Shown here: positions 24,430 to 36,185 of the stretch, piece after piece
How positions within the stretch are numbered: position 1 is the stretch's first letter
Layout: every line of letters starts with the position of its first letter
DNA from: Prorocentrum cordatum
Lineage: Eukaryota; Sar; Dinophyceae; Prorocentrales; Prorocentraceae
Direction of reading: 5' to 3'
NCBI GenBank assembly: GCA_963575745.1
Contig: CAUYUJ010011270.1
Coordinates: 124,001-188,000 of the forward strand
Length of the DNA stretch: 64,000 nt
Program-made: the position numbers and the translations under genes
Notes under the pieces: model-generated
What the model was told of the DNA's origin: nothing
What the model saw: the letters and a program-made list of their open reading frames with translations, nothing else
Database searches by the model: none

Positions 24430-26188
24430 AGCTTCTTGTCCGGCCCATCCCGAGCGCACGCGTCGAACATGTCCTCGGTCTGGTCCTCGACCTCATCCGA
24501 GATCTCCTCCCAGAGCGCGTCGGGCGGGTCGTCTATGTTGCCGACGTCCAGCTCGTGGCCCGCCGCAACCCGCGCTCGTTTGCTCTCTGAGGCCTCCGCC
24601 TCAGGCGGCAGCCCGCGCCTCTCCGCCTGTGGCGGGGGCGCCCCCATGACCACATCTCCTGGCGCTGGCTGCGCTGGCCGCTGGAGCTGCGGCTGCGGCA
24701 GTCCTGCCGCCACCGCTGGGCCTGGGGCCTGCGGTGGGGCTTGGGGCTGAGCAGGGTCCGCTCGGCCCTCGGGTGGCCCTGCCGGCGGTGGTGCCTGCTG
24801 CTGCTGCTGCTGATCCGCCCTCGGGATCTCTGTCGCCACGGGCGGGGCTGCCCGCGGTCGCCTCGACCTCTCGGGCGCCGTCCTCGTCGCCCACGGTTGC
24901 CCGTCGCCGACAGCAGGAGGTCCTTGTCGGTCTGTCTGCCCTCAGGGAGCCGTCGCACGGTCCGAGCTCGATCGACCCCTTGCGGAGTCATCAGCAGATG
25001 CTCCTGGGACTCGTCAGATCTGCCAGCCCAGATCCCACGGCTCCACTGCGCCTCCCCGCGGTGCAGCCGTCATCCTCCACCGAGTCCTCGATGCTTCGGT
25101 CGAGCTATTCGATACAGCACCGTCTCACCAAAGGTGCAGATGTCGCCTTTGTAGGGCGTGCCCGTCGCTATCTCATGTGGAGTCTGCCCTCCAGCTCGTC
25201 GTGAATAACGCTCGTGTAGCCACCCAGCATGGCGCATCATCCAGGCCCAGATCGGCATATCCGCCGTGATCTTGGTGCCGTGACGCTTCTCGAGATCCAA
25301 CCTGAGGACCCGCGTCTGGCCCTCAGCGATCTTCACAGCCGCCTCCGCTGGGTTGGACTGGCTGCTGTGCTTGGGCGTCAACTCTGGAATGACCTTGTCC
25401 GTCAGCTCTGCGACTACTCCGTCCAGGATCGCCTTCGTTGCAGGCTCAGAGTCGGTCCTGAGTCTGCACTTGCCCGTCTCGAGCCGCTGCGCGAACTGCT
25501 TGATGACTGCAATCGCGCACGGTAATGCCGACTTCGATGCGCGCGGGATGACCTTCACCACTCCGGCGTCCGAGCTGAACGCCACGAGCATCGTCGCGTA
25601 GGTGTCCTCGACCTTCGTCAGGTCGCCGCCCTCATCAGCTGTCTTGCAGAACCCAAAGTCGAAGCTGATGAGTGACGCCTTCCGCTCGGAGTCCTCGAGC
25701 GTGACCTGTGTGCGTGGAGCATCGGGCGCCTTGCCGCGGATGCACTCCTCGCACCAGGGCGCGGTCGGCAGATGGGTGAGGCGATGCTGCCCCTCCTCTT
25801 CAACACCCGGAGCCTTCGGCACGGGTAGCTCCCTAGCATCGACTGGGTCGTGCTGGATCCCGAGCTGCTCCTTGACTGCCTGCTTGCGCGCCCTCTCGGC
25901 GTCCGACCGCCTGACCGCGGCCCCCGCCGCAACGAGCCTGTCCCAAAGCTCCGCCCTGGCACCGTAGATGGGCATGCACAGCTCCCTCAGCCTGGTCCTC
26001 ATCGCGCCGACTGAGCTGTCCGCGTTGAGCACAGTCGCATCCTGCCGCTCTGCCGCACCGCGGCAGTGGTGAGCCTCAGCTGCGGGCCCCGCCGCGACAA
26101 TCGGGAGCCTGAGGCTGTTCCTCTCCAGCGTGAGCTGCACGCTGCGATGGCCCTTCGTCATGTAGAGGCCGTCCTCCAGGCTGAGGTT
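24430..26188 (-). mobile_element. Ty1/copia retrotransposon, 3' half (pre-integrase, integrase, linker), truncated
   Basis: From 26,188 leftward the frame opens NLSLEDGLYMTKGHRSVQL. A SAP-like segment follows (AMRTRLRELCMPIYGARAEL), then the pre-integrase block LTHLPTAPWCEECIRGKAPD. The integrase core has D-D-E visible: ISFDFGF, RLRTDSEPATKA and SSQSNPAEAAVKIAEGQTR. Next come TPHEIATGTPYKGDICTFGE and LYRIARPKHRGLGGG. A frameshift at about 25,062 moves to QWSRGIWAGRSDESQEHLLM and PQGVDRARTVRRLPEG. Another frame change leads into a Pro/Gln-rich linker and an acidic segment. Reverse transcriptase, RNase H and 3' LTR are missing because the element ends near 24,430 against the helicase fragment. 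The first residues continue exactly the polyprotein found at 48,077-49,410. Confidence 0.85.
26181..26188. repeat. Target-site duplication, left copy (CTGAGGTT)
   Basis: Identical to 48,077-48,084. Both copies encode N-L-S of the copia polyprotein on the minus strand. The next base (G) also matches, so the duplication could be 8 or 9 bp; 8 bp aligns the inverted repeats best. Confidence 0.75.
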
Positions 26189-26224
26189 GTATAATAGTAA
26201 TGTCATCCTAAGGACATATATTCC
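26189..26224 (+). repeat. Left terminal inverted repeat
   Basis: Imperfect inverted copy of 48,042-48,076. Five mismatches in the first 33 positions; the inner 16 bp are identical. The core TCCTAAGGA is itself almost palindromic. Similarity may extend further inward (ggt…aaaaatg…ttcgc words on both sides). Confidence 0.75.
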
Positions 26225-27187
26225 AGGAAAACCCAAAACTGGTATTCAAAAAATGTTTTCGCTTATAACAAAACACATGGTAGTTTACATGGTCTTGGGT
26301 TTGCCCCAACATGGTCTGTTGCGCGGGCCTCGTAATCGCACAAGGCTTCACCAACAATAGCTGTGCAGTCGCCGATCCACGCCGCTACGCACACGGGCCG
26401 CGAGTTCGCTACAATGAGATTCCGCACCACATCAGTCGACACCGCTATATTGGCGCGCCCCTCTAGCGGATCGCGCCCAGCTGGGGGCTACACCTTGAGC
26501 TTCGCGAGGCAGAATGACATGTGCCCCCTCGCCCATATCGGCACGCCCCTCTCGAGGGTCGGGCCCTCGACGGGTTAACGGGGACAGGCGGAGAAAGGCG
26601 AATCCACGGGAATATGGGAGGGAACAGCGGCGGGAGGATAAGGCGAGGGCTTGGCAGGAAGGATGGCAGGGAGAGAGAGGAGGAGAGAAGTGCGGGAGGC
26701 ACGGGAGGGCGGAGCGCCACCGAGGAGGCAGGGAGGGATAGAGGGCGCAAGACATCCCCACGGAACGCCAACGAGGGCCCAGCCGCCCAAAACGTCCACG
26801 GCCCATGGAGCGGTTGCTCCACCCCGAAGCCCACCTGAGGCCGATGGGGTAAAGCTTACAACGTTTCGAGCCGAATGCAGCCGTGGCGACGCTGGAGCCC
26901 CCTCCCCCCTCCGAGCCCGTCCCCATCTTCCTCGCCTTCTCTCCTCGCCTCCCTCCGCCCCGTTCGACCCTCCCCTGTCACTCCTTGCCATCCCCCCTCG
27001 CTCTTCTCCCTCTCCGCCGCCTCCCTGCGCCTCCTCCTCCTCCTCCTCCTCCTCCTCCTCCTCCTCCTCCTCATTCTTCCTCCTGGGGGCGCCGCCGCAT
27101 TTCCTCAGCGCCTCTTGCAAGCGCCTCGATCGGATCCGTGCCGATCGGGGAGGGGCGGCGTGCCGCCGCGTCGGTCGCCCTCGGCGC
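26225..27187. other. Left subterminal region of the putative transposon, no gene seen
   Basis: AT-richer near the end (26,190-26,350), then GC-rich. A (CTC)n tract lies at about 27,031-27,072. No supportable coding. Confidence 0.5.
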
Positions 27188-30100
27188 TTAGCCGAGGATG
27201 CTGTCCAGCTTCTTATGGAGGAGCGGCGGGAGCACGTCCACCCCCGTGAGCACATGTAAGTTCTTCTTGATCTTGGCCTCGATCTTGCGGCCACTGGTGT
27301 AGATGAGGGCCGTGTCCGTAGTAGTGTCCAAGAGCCGCGCCAGCTGGGCCAGCGGGTCCAGCGAGCGGCCCCAATCCAGGCCCCTGGCGACGTCGAGCTT
27401 GAACGTCGGATCGACGAACCCGAGCCCGACCGCCTCGACCTTCGCCTCGTAGTTGGAGGATGATACCAGGAGGGGGACGGCGTGGAGGGTGACAAGGAGG
27501 AGTAGGAGGATGAGGAGGATGAGGAGGATGGGGACGGGGATGAAGATCACGTGGATGGGCGCGGGGCGCAGACAGGATGATGAGGAGGATGAGGAGGCGG
27601 AGGAGGATGGGGCAGCGGCGGAGCAAGCAGAACGACGGCGACGAAGGCGACGTCGACGACGACGACGACGGCTGACGGTGGCGAGATACGACGACGACGA
27701 CGACAACTACAGATGACGAAGAGGACGACACTGACGACGACGACGGCCCACAGGCCCTCGAACCACCGATCCGACCCCCGAGCCCCTGCCGTCCCCCCTG
27801 ACGTCCCTGACATGGGTCTTATGGGGGAGGGAAGGGGCTCGGGTTGTCGGATGCCTACCCCCTGCCTGATTCAAACCCTTCGTCCTTCTCGATGTCGTTC
27901 GCGAGCGACAGCACCTTTTCGGGGTCCACCCAGTCGCCCGTGAGCTTGCCGGCTCCGAACTGGACCAGCGCCTTCAGGCTCCTCCCCTTGAAGCCCTCGT
28001 TCCAGGACCCCCCGTTCACGCCGCCACGGTTGATCTTCTTGAATTCCACGAGCATGTTGTCTAAGTTCTCCCGCGCCGACTCGCCGACGGCTTCGGCGAT
28101 CTGCTTGGTGTTGCGCGCGGTCGTCTCGTAGCGCACGACGGCCGCATCCCAAGTGCTGATCTTGCTCGGCGCCACCTCGCTGATTGCTGCATTGATCATT
28201 GAGCTCCCTCATCGTGATGACTCTGCTCTGGCCCTCCTGGGCTAGGCGGATCACGTCGGGGTGCTTGGCGGCGGCCGTCGGGGTAGGTCCGAGCTTCTCG
28301 AGGGCATGCCATGTCACCTGGATGTGCCGAAGCTCCGAGAGGTACTGGGTGACTTTCTTGGCGGTCTGGCTGTTCGTCGTCCTGAGGTAGCCTGCAACCG
28401 TCGCCAAAACATGTTCGGAATGCTCGAAGCCAGTGCCGCCCTCCGTCCTGTCACCGTGAACGATGGCGGCCCACGTCCAGAAGATGCCGTGCAAGGCGAC
28501 CTCCGTCTCTGCGTTGGGGGTGGCCGCACCAGAGCTCTTCAGAGCATCCACGAAGCTCGCGCGCATCAAGGAGCTGACCTCGCCTGTGCCGTCCCTGAGG
28601 GCCGTCCCGATCTCCTCGATGCTTTTCTTGAGGGCGTTATGCTTGGCGAGCTGGCCGTCCATCGTCAGCCTCTTGTCCAGAGTGACCGCCCAACTGGCGA
28701 TCGAATCGTCCATCGGAAGCAGCTGCTGGACCGCCTGCATGAGGTCCCGAAGGGCCCTGACCCGTTCAGGAGGGATGTTCGTGGTGTTCCCGCCTTGGCC
28801 CATGACGCTCTGGTACACGTACTCCACTGCTTTCTTCGCTTGGTCGTCGAAGACGTCGAGCGCCTTGGGCCGAAACGGACCTGAGTGCCATCCGAGCAAC
28901 GCCCTGATGACAACCTCGAGGCGCCCCGTCGTGTGGATGACCTCTTCTGGCGCGAGGACCTCCGCACGGCTGTCTCCGTCGGCGAACGTATCCAGCCATT
29001 CCGGCTTCTCTTTGATTTGCTGGCCGAACTGCTCCCAGGCCGTCGCCGACCCGTTGATCCCCTCGATTTTCTTCAGGTGGCACGGGGCACCCTTCAAGCA
29101 GTTCCACACCATCGAGCTGACCCCCTGGGGAAACTGAACCGACGCCGCCTCGATCTTCTGGATGAGGGCAACCTTCGAGGGAAGCTGCGAGCAGTCGTCG
29201 GTCGGGTTGGCCAGTGCTTCCACGAGCTTCATGCACCCGCGGATCTCCATGGTCTCTGCCTCGAGCTCAGTCGGGAAGTTGGAGTCGCGGAGCTCAGTGC
29301 CCACCTGTTTGAGCATCACCCTAGACGAGGCATGAACGGCATCCTCGCATTCAATATCATTCGCAATCCAAGGGCAAAGCACCTCCTGAAACAGGAACTC
29401 GAAAAATAAGGAATACTTCTCGGCACTGGTACTCGACCCGTTCTTGGGAGAGGGGTCTAATGGGTCGAAGTCCTCGGAAATGCTTTCGCCACTCAGGTTG
29501 AAGCGCATCGCACTGCCCACGAAATCGGTCAGCTGATCATCGGTCATGTTGTTGATGCACACCTCGATCGTCTTCAAGTCCTTGCGCAACCTGCGCCTCA
29601 CCATGTGCTGGATCTGGCTCCAGGGGTACCTCACGGTGGCAGCCTTGAGCGCCTGGTGGTACGATCTCTCCGTTGCCTCGTCCAACTGGTCTGCCGCAGA
29701 CGACTTGACTTTGTGGGCGAGCTCAGCCAACTTCATGTGCGAACTGAGGACCGACCTTGGGCCAGCAAGCTCGCGCTGCCCCGCGAGCCTGCCGATCAGC
29801 TCGTTGCCCTCGCCCAGCTCCTTCCCCATCGGCTTGCAATCGAGAATATTCGTGATGTCGTTCTTCTGGACCCAGTAGTAGCACTTGTCCTTCGGGTCTG
29901 CGGCCGAGGCGCTGTCGTCAGGGCCGATGCCGATGCCGCTGGGGGAACGCTTGGGCCCGCTGACCACTGAGACCACCGTCTTGCCGTCGGGTGACCTCAT
30001 CGGGGCACGCTTGCCCTGCGGCCCCGCCTCCGAGGCCACGGGGTTGAACTTCGCGGCCTTGACCGCGGCGGCAACGGCGCCGAACTGCTGGGCCGCCGAG

Positions 30101-30952
30101 TGCACTGCCAGATTCGAGCCCGAGGCGTCGGACGAGGCGCCAGCCCCGCCTCTCTTCTTCGCGCCGCCCACAGTGCTGCTGCGGCCAATCGCGCTAATCC
30201 CGCCTGCCCCGTCGTTGCTGATGTCCTCCGCGTCGGTGGGCTTGGTTTTGGCTGCCCTGGTCAGCTCGCCGTCGTCGTGCACGGTTATCGTCTTCCTCTT
30301 CCTCATGCTATCCTGCTTGCCCTTCACCATGGTCGTCCGCAATCCGCTGGGGAGCAAGTTCTCCTGGCCGATGCTCTGGCAGCGTTCGGCGTTCCACAGC
30401 TGGAACGCCAAGTACCCCTGGGACGGCACCTGCGTCCGCTGCCCGTCCATGCGAAGGACTTTGGGCCCAGTCGAAGACCCCGAGGCAACTCGAACTCGCC
30501 TGTATCCAGCAGTGAGCTCCTTCGGCCTGTCAGCGATCACCGCGTAGCAGTCCTCGGGGATGCCGTCGAGAGTCCAGCCCCTGAACGGGGCCACGTTGAA
30601 CTGGCCAACCCGACGCCTGCTCAGGAAAGCAACCTCGGCAGCGTTGAGGGCACAGGCAATCGACGTAGACCATCGTCGACGCGTTCAGCCCCGACTGCAC
30701 CGACTGGGCTGGCGCCGACGCCGAATCGGGAAGGGCGCGGGTCGCCTTCCACCCGGCCTTGAGAATCGGGGACTGCTGCAGCGCCGCTGCGGCCGCGTCG
30801 ACGCTACGAAAGATGGACCGCTCCTCCGCCTGCGCCACGCAAGCGCTGCACAACGGGCCGTCCTGCCCGTTCGCGGTCTTCCCGAAGACCGCCTCCTGGC
30901 AAGGACAAGCCGAACAGCAAAACGTCATGCCTTCTGCATTGCCTCGGCCCAC
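27188..30952 (-). pseudogene. Gene A: large zinc-binding-like protein of unknown function, frameshifted
   Basis: Three same-strand pieces make one protein of about 1,100 residues. The N-terminal piece (30,952 to about 30,640) reads MTFCCSACPCQEAVFGKTAN then DGPLCSACVAQAEERSIFRS. Its paired Cys-x2-Cys look zinc-binding. A frameshift near 30,640 leads to AEVAFLSRRRVGQFNVAPFR and the long frame (30,594 to 28,200), which includes a basic stretch KGKQDSMRKRKTI, helix-rich blocks and YYWVQKNDITNILDCKPMG. A second frameshift at about 28,200 leads to MINAAISEVAPSKISTWDAA … WVDPEKVLSLANDIEKDEG. A final exon (about 27,444 to 27,188) reads AKVEAVGLGFVDPTFKLDVA … LLHKKLDSILG and stop, after a GTC/CTC-rich intron with a pyrimidine tract and acceptor AG. 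I recall similar Cys-rich-start proteins as repetitive in dinoflagellates. Function unknown. Confidence 0.6.
27450..27850. other. Probable intron of gene A rich in trinucleotide repeats
   Basis: On the plus strand it runs GGAGGATGAGGAGGATG and then (CGACGA)n at about 27,640-27,750. On the coding strand this is a GTC/CTC-rich pyrimidine tract leading into the last exon. The donor position is not resolved. Confidence 0.4.
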
Positions 30953-30997
30953 CCTCCTTCATCCACCCAACGTCCACCTATCACTATTTCCTAGCGT

Positions 30998-31240
30998 GTC
31001 CTCCTCCTACCTGTTCCTACCTACACGTCTGTCCTCCCACCTCTTGGTGCCGCATCCCACCCCCTCCTACCTCCCCCTACCTCACGATACCTGCTTCCAA
31101 ATCGTCCTACCTCCTCTTACCTCCTGCATTATCCGACTACTTCTTCTTGCCTCATCCTACCTCCTCCTACCTCTCCATACCTCTCCATGCCTCATTCCAC
31201 CTCCTCCCACCTCATCCTACCTCCTCCTGCATCCTCCTAG
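30998..31240 (+). repeat. Degenerate (CCTACCTCCT)n pyrimidine repeat
   Basis: TCCTACCTCCTCCTACC with CTCCATACC variants. It lies directly upstream (minus-strand sense) of gene A, between it and a small candidate exon, so it may be in a 5' intron. Confidence 0.85.
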
Positions 31241-31406
31241 GTTTGCAACGGCACTTGAAAGTCGGGTCCGTGCTGAGAGCGTCGCAGCCGACGCACGCGA
31301 CCGCCGCGCCCTTGGCCGACGGGCTCTGGCTCGAGCCGCCACCGTGGGCAGCCAGGGAGGCGGAGGTCAAAACCATGGCCTGCAACAGCAGGCGAAAGTT
31401 AAACAT
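31212..31406 (-). CDS. Candidate first exon of gene A (Cys-rich)
   Basis: From a Met at 31,376 the frame reads MVLTSASLAAHGGGSSQSPS then AVACVGCDALSTDPTFKCRC, before running into the pyrimidine repeat. It supplies C-x2-C and C-x-C just ahead of the C-C-x2-C…C-x2-C start of gene A, as if one zinc-binding module were split by an intron. The splice border was not identified. Confidence 0.35.
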   Translation of the reverse strand: MFNFRLLLQAMVLTSASLAAHGGGSSQSPSAKGAAVACVGCDALSTDPTFKCRCKPRRMQEEVG

Positions 31407-32819
31407 GGAGAAAACATCCCCGAATGAACGGGGGAGCCTGAAATCCTAAGCTATTTGGTCCAGTACGAGCGGCGGCCAGGCCACAGCAGGACGTGGAGCG
31501 GGCACGTGCATGAGCGTGAAAGGGAAATTGGGTCAGCATGGCAAGAGCGGGGTTTAACAGCACGGCGGGGGCAATGGCGAGGAGGGCGAGAACGGGGACG
31601 CCCACCGCGACACTGCGGAGGTGGATGGAGGGAGGGCGGCGGCGATGCTGCGGGCCGAGGTGGGCATCGGGCTCCCCAGCCCGTCTGCCCGACGAAACTA
31701 CAGCCCCCCGAAAGCGACATCCCTGAACGGCCGTCGGCGCTGGGCCCCGTAACTCTACCCCGCGGCCAGTGCGGGCCGTTGGAACGAACCGCCTGCTTTC
31801 CAAGCCGAATCCAAACACGATGGCGCGCGGGCTTGGTTATTATCATGTGCCTCCCTGACCATAGCCATCCCCCTCCTCCTCTTCCCCTGAACTCCCCCGC
31901 CCTCCCACTCCCAACGCCCCCGCCCACCGCCCATTCCGGATAGGGCCACGCTCGCGCGAGCAGCTCGCGCGGCGGACGCAAGCGGCAGTGCGAGCGGGAG
32001 CTGATGAGTCGGGGCCAGGAACAGGAATGGTGGGTGGCCAACCAGAAAGGCGAAAAGGAATGAGGAAGAAGGGTCACAGCGACCAGGTGATGGAGCATGG
32101 CGGGGAGACGATGGGGAGCATACAGGAGACGGCGGGCAGGGTGACGAGGAGGTTGGTCAGCCTAGGTGGGGGGGGGGGGGGGCGCCGCATGCAGCGCCGC
32201 GCGCTCATCCGATGTAGTCGTGCTGCGGGTTAACGTGCACAACGCTTAGTGCTGGAGTCGCATGAAGGAAACGATTGTTAAAGTGTAAGTGTGCGGTCGT
32301 ATACATTCATGTATATAAGAGACATATAGTTTGCATTGGAATTGTCACCCCACAGGTACAACACCACACGCCCATCGATACGCACGCACACATACAACCC
32401 TACACCGCATATGCGCCGACCAATATCGCACGGCGCGCATTGTTCTGCAACGGCCACGCCATAAAGCACCGCGGAACTGCACTGTACACCACAAAACCAC
32501 ACCCACGGACACCACACACACACACACCGCACACCAATGCGACCCGTGCCCCCGTGCAGTACAACCAATGCCACCTTTCCAGCGATCATCGCAGGCCCCT
32601 CGAGTGCCCTCCCGCCCCCTCTTGGCACGATTCATGTGGGGGGTGCGCCGATGCGGGTTGGGGGCGCCACGCGAACGCGCCCGATGGGGCAGTAGGTGGA
32701 GCTCCCTGCGGGGCACGGCCCGCGCGCTCTGGCCGCCGACGTGATTGGGAAGCGCGGCGCGAATGCACCCGCGGGCGCCACGCGCGGTGACCCCCTGCGT
32801 CGTCGCCATCGTGGTCATC

Positions 32820-32861
32820 GTCGCCGACGCAGTCGCCGTCGCCGTCGCCGTCGCCGCCGTT

Positions 32862-32892
<31 letters not shown>

Positions 32893-32955
32893 CCGCTAGC
32901 CGTCGCCGTCGCCCTCGTCGTCGTCGCCGTCGCCGCCGCCGCCGTCGCCGCCACG
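32820..32955 (+). repeat. (GCCGTC)n microsatellite
   Basis: GTCGCCGTCGCCGTCGCC with small interruptions for about 135 bp. Confidence 0.9.
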
Positions 32956-35579
32956 AGCCACCGTTCCCATGCGGGCGCGATCTGCGCGGGTGTCTGCCAA
33001 CAAAAAACATGGAGGGCGCAGAGCGAAAGCACCCGCTGGGGCCGCTGGCAGGCCCTTCCTTCTTGCGCGCATGGCCAAGGGCCCGCCGACGCTGGCGGAG
33101 GGGGGGGGGGGGGCGCGAACCCGCCAGCTGGGTGCATGGGCAGGGCCCTCCGCGGGGCGCCACCCGCGCGAGGTGCGCGTCGACGCGGGCGCGCGCAGAG
33201 TGCAGGCGGGGGCGGATTTTATGATGGCGCAAGCGAAGAAAAAGGGGGCGGGCAACCAGGGCGCGGGGCGGGGCGTTGCCCACCTCCGTAGAGGGTTCCC
33301 ATCCGCCCATCCGCGCGGGCGGGCTCGGAAGAACGACATGTGAGGCGTGCAACATCAGTCGAGTGCGTCCTTCCAGTCGCTGCGGCGCCCCCTGGGGAAT
33401 CAGTCAACGCCGTCCGAGGAGTCGCCAGGCACGCGGCAACCCTGGCAACCAGCGCGGCGCGCCGCAGACCCACCCGCGCCGCGCGGGCGCGCGCGCGCGC
33501 TCGGGGCCGACTTCGGGCACATCGCCATCCGCGCTGCGCCATGGGGGACCATCACTACGCACGCCGCGCGCTGTGTATGATACGCGAACCGCGCGGGCAA
33601 CGCCGCCGCTGGGGAAAGAGAGCCACGCGCAATATCTCCCACCGTAGCCACGCTGCCAGAGCACCCGAACCAACGCGCAGGGACGCCCGCGCTTGCGACC
33701 ACTTGCGCAGGGCGCACGCACGGCTGCGCCAAGGGGGGAGGGGGGGGGGTGGGGGGGGAGGGGCGGCGGGGGGCGCGACGGGGCACAATTCTCGCGGCAA
33801 CCGCTTGCAGGGGCGGAGCGGGGACTGCGGGGGCAGCGCCCTGGTTGGGGGCGCATCGCCTCTTCTTCTGGTGGCAGCTGCCCCGCCAGCGCGCAAACGC
33901 ATCGACTCGGCTGCCGCATGCGTCGCGTCGCCAGCCCCATCAGCGGCAACTGCGCCGTGGAAATGGTCGGCGCCTGTGCCCGCCGCCGCGCCGCCCTTGC
34001 CGAGCGAAGCTGTCATCTGCGTCGGATGTCCGCGTCCCCCGCCACCCCCAGCCACGGGCAACGCGCCGTCGAACTTGAAGGCTCGGCCCGCCGACCCGAA
34101 GGCAGCACGCTCGCCCCGCGGCGAAGTGGGCGCTGCCCCCGCGCAGCCGAGGAGGGGGGGGGGGGGGGGGGGGGGGCGCTGCCGACGGCGCGCGCGAGCG
34201 CGCGCGCGCGCGCCCTGAGGCCCCCCCCCCCCGCGCCGCGGTGCCCGAGGCCGCCGCGCAGGGCGTCTCGCGGAGGAGATCGCGCGCTTGCCGTTGCAAT
34301 TCGGCGCGACGCCACGGGTCGGCCGCGGGCGCGAACAACGCGCGCGCGCGCCATGCGCAGCCGCGCGCAGAACCTGGAAGCGGACGCAGCTAACCAGCCG
34401 ATCCGCCCAGTGAGCACGTCTGATCTTTCGCTCCGCGCTCTGCCAAGGCGGCAGGGGCGGGGGCGGGCGGGCGCGGGGGGGTGGGGGGTGGCAGCGGATG
34501 GGCGCGAGGGCGGTTAGGGGCACGGGGGGAAGGGGCGCGGGCGGGGGGGGGGCGGGGCGGGAATGCTGCAGGCGGGTGTGCGCGGGAGAGTGACCGGGGG
34601 GGGGGGGGGGGGGGGGGGGTGAAGGGAGAGCCAACCGCGAACGCCGAGAAACATCAGCGCGGTAGCGGCCCACGCGCCCTCTGGAACACAGCCTCGTCGT
34701 CGGCCTCCGCGCGCCAGGAGCGCGCGAGCCAGGCGTGCTCAGCATGGGCGCCCGCAGGGCTGCGCGCGCGCGCCAGACGCACTCGCCCTGTGCCCCGCAG
34801 GGCTGCGCGCGCGCGCCAGGCGTGCTGGGCGCGCATGCGCCAGGCGCCGTTGGCGCTGGCACGCGCGGCGGGCTGCCATGCAATCGCGCAGAACGGCGCA
34901 CCCGAACGCGGCGGCGCCGCGGCTTTGCGGCTTTGCGAGGCTCCTACTGGCCCTAGGGCCACGAGCAAGCACGAGGTCAGGTGTCTTCAGGAAGCGAAAG
35001 CTCTTATTCGAACATAAAGTCAAGACAACCCAGAAGCAGCGAAGCTGCGATGAATCATCAATCACAAATATGAGCGAAAGAGCAAATCGCACACAGAAAT
35101 GAATCAAAATGCAGTCAACTAATCATGCAAGAGAAATGGAGAACTCTCAGCGAAGCTGAGTATATCATAGTCAGGGAAAGAAACAACGAATTGAGAAACT
35201 GCAACTATCAAGTCTGTGGTAACCATAGAGCTGCCTGTGGGAGCGCAGTCACGATGCACTCCAAAGCACTGAGTTCTGTATCAGTAACAGTTGTAGTTGG
35301 ACAAATAAGCCAAGCCGCGAAACTCGGCGGAAATCTGCGGCGGGCATGCGGCGCACCGCTCGCCCGCGGCGGCGGGGCGCGCTGGTCCGCCTGGCTCGCG
35401 CGTCGCGGGCTGGGCGGCCCCGCGGCCGCCCCGCGGCCGCGGTCGGCCACGGCCGCCGCGTCGGCCGTTGGCTGGGGCAGCTCCGAACTCCGCGCGGGCG
35501 CGTCATGGTGGCGGCCCTCGGGCATGCCGTCGCTCGCGCTGCCGCAGTTCCATGGGCGCGCGCAAGCAACTGCGGCATC

Positions 35580-36185
35580 CCTGCCCCCCCCCTCCCCCCC
35601 CCCCCCCCCCCCCCCCCTGCCCCACCCCTCCCCCCCCCCACCCACCCACCCACCCACCCCACCCCCCCCCACCCCCAACCACCCACCCAACCGCGCCCAC
35701 CTAAACCACTCCCCTGACCACCCCCGCCGCCCCCACCCCAACCCTCACCGCGCCACCCCCGCCGCGCACCCTGCGCTTCTATCCCGCCCCTTTTGTACCT
35801 CTTTTTTCCGCATTCTATCCCGCCCCTCCGCCTCTCCCTTTCTCTTTCCCCGTTCTCCACCTTCCCCCCTCGCTCCTTGCCGCCCGCTCCCCCCTCCGTT
35901 CCCCCCCCCTCCTCTCCCCCGCCCCCCATCTCCGCATGTCTCCTCCGCCACCTCCGCGCGCCGCCCATCGCCGCCCCCTTCCCCCCATCTCCCCCCTCCC
36001 CCCCTTCCCCAATTCGACGCCCACCCCATCCCTCCACCCCCCCCACCGCCCCTCCCCCCCTTCTCCCCCACCCCCCCCCCCCCCCCCCCCCCACCCCCCC
36101 CCCCCCCCCCCCCCCCCCCTCCCACCCCACCCCCACCCCAACCCCACCACCACCCCCCGCCGCCTCCCCCGCCCCGCCCCACCCG
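35580..36185 (+). repeat. 600-bp polypyrimidine tract, largely C
   Basis: Long C runs at about 35,583-35,622 and 36,068-36,120, (CCCA)n at about 35,637-35,695, and C/T-rich text in between. Very few purines apart from the regular A of the CCCA units. Confidence 0.9.
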
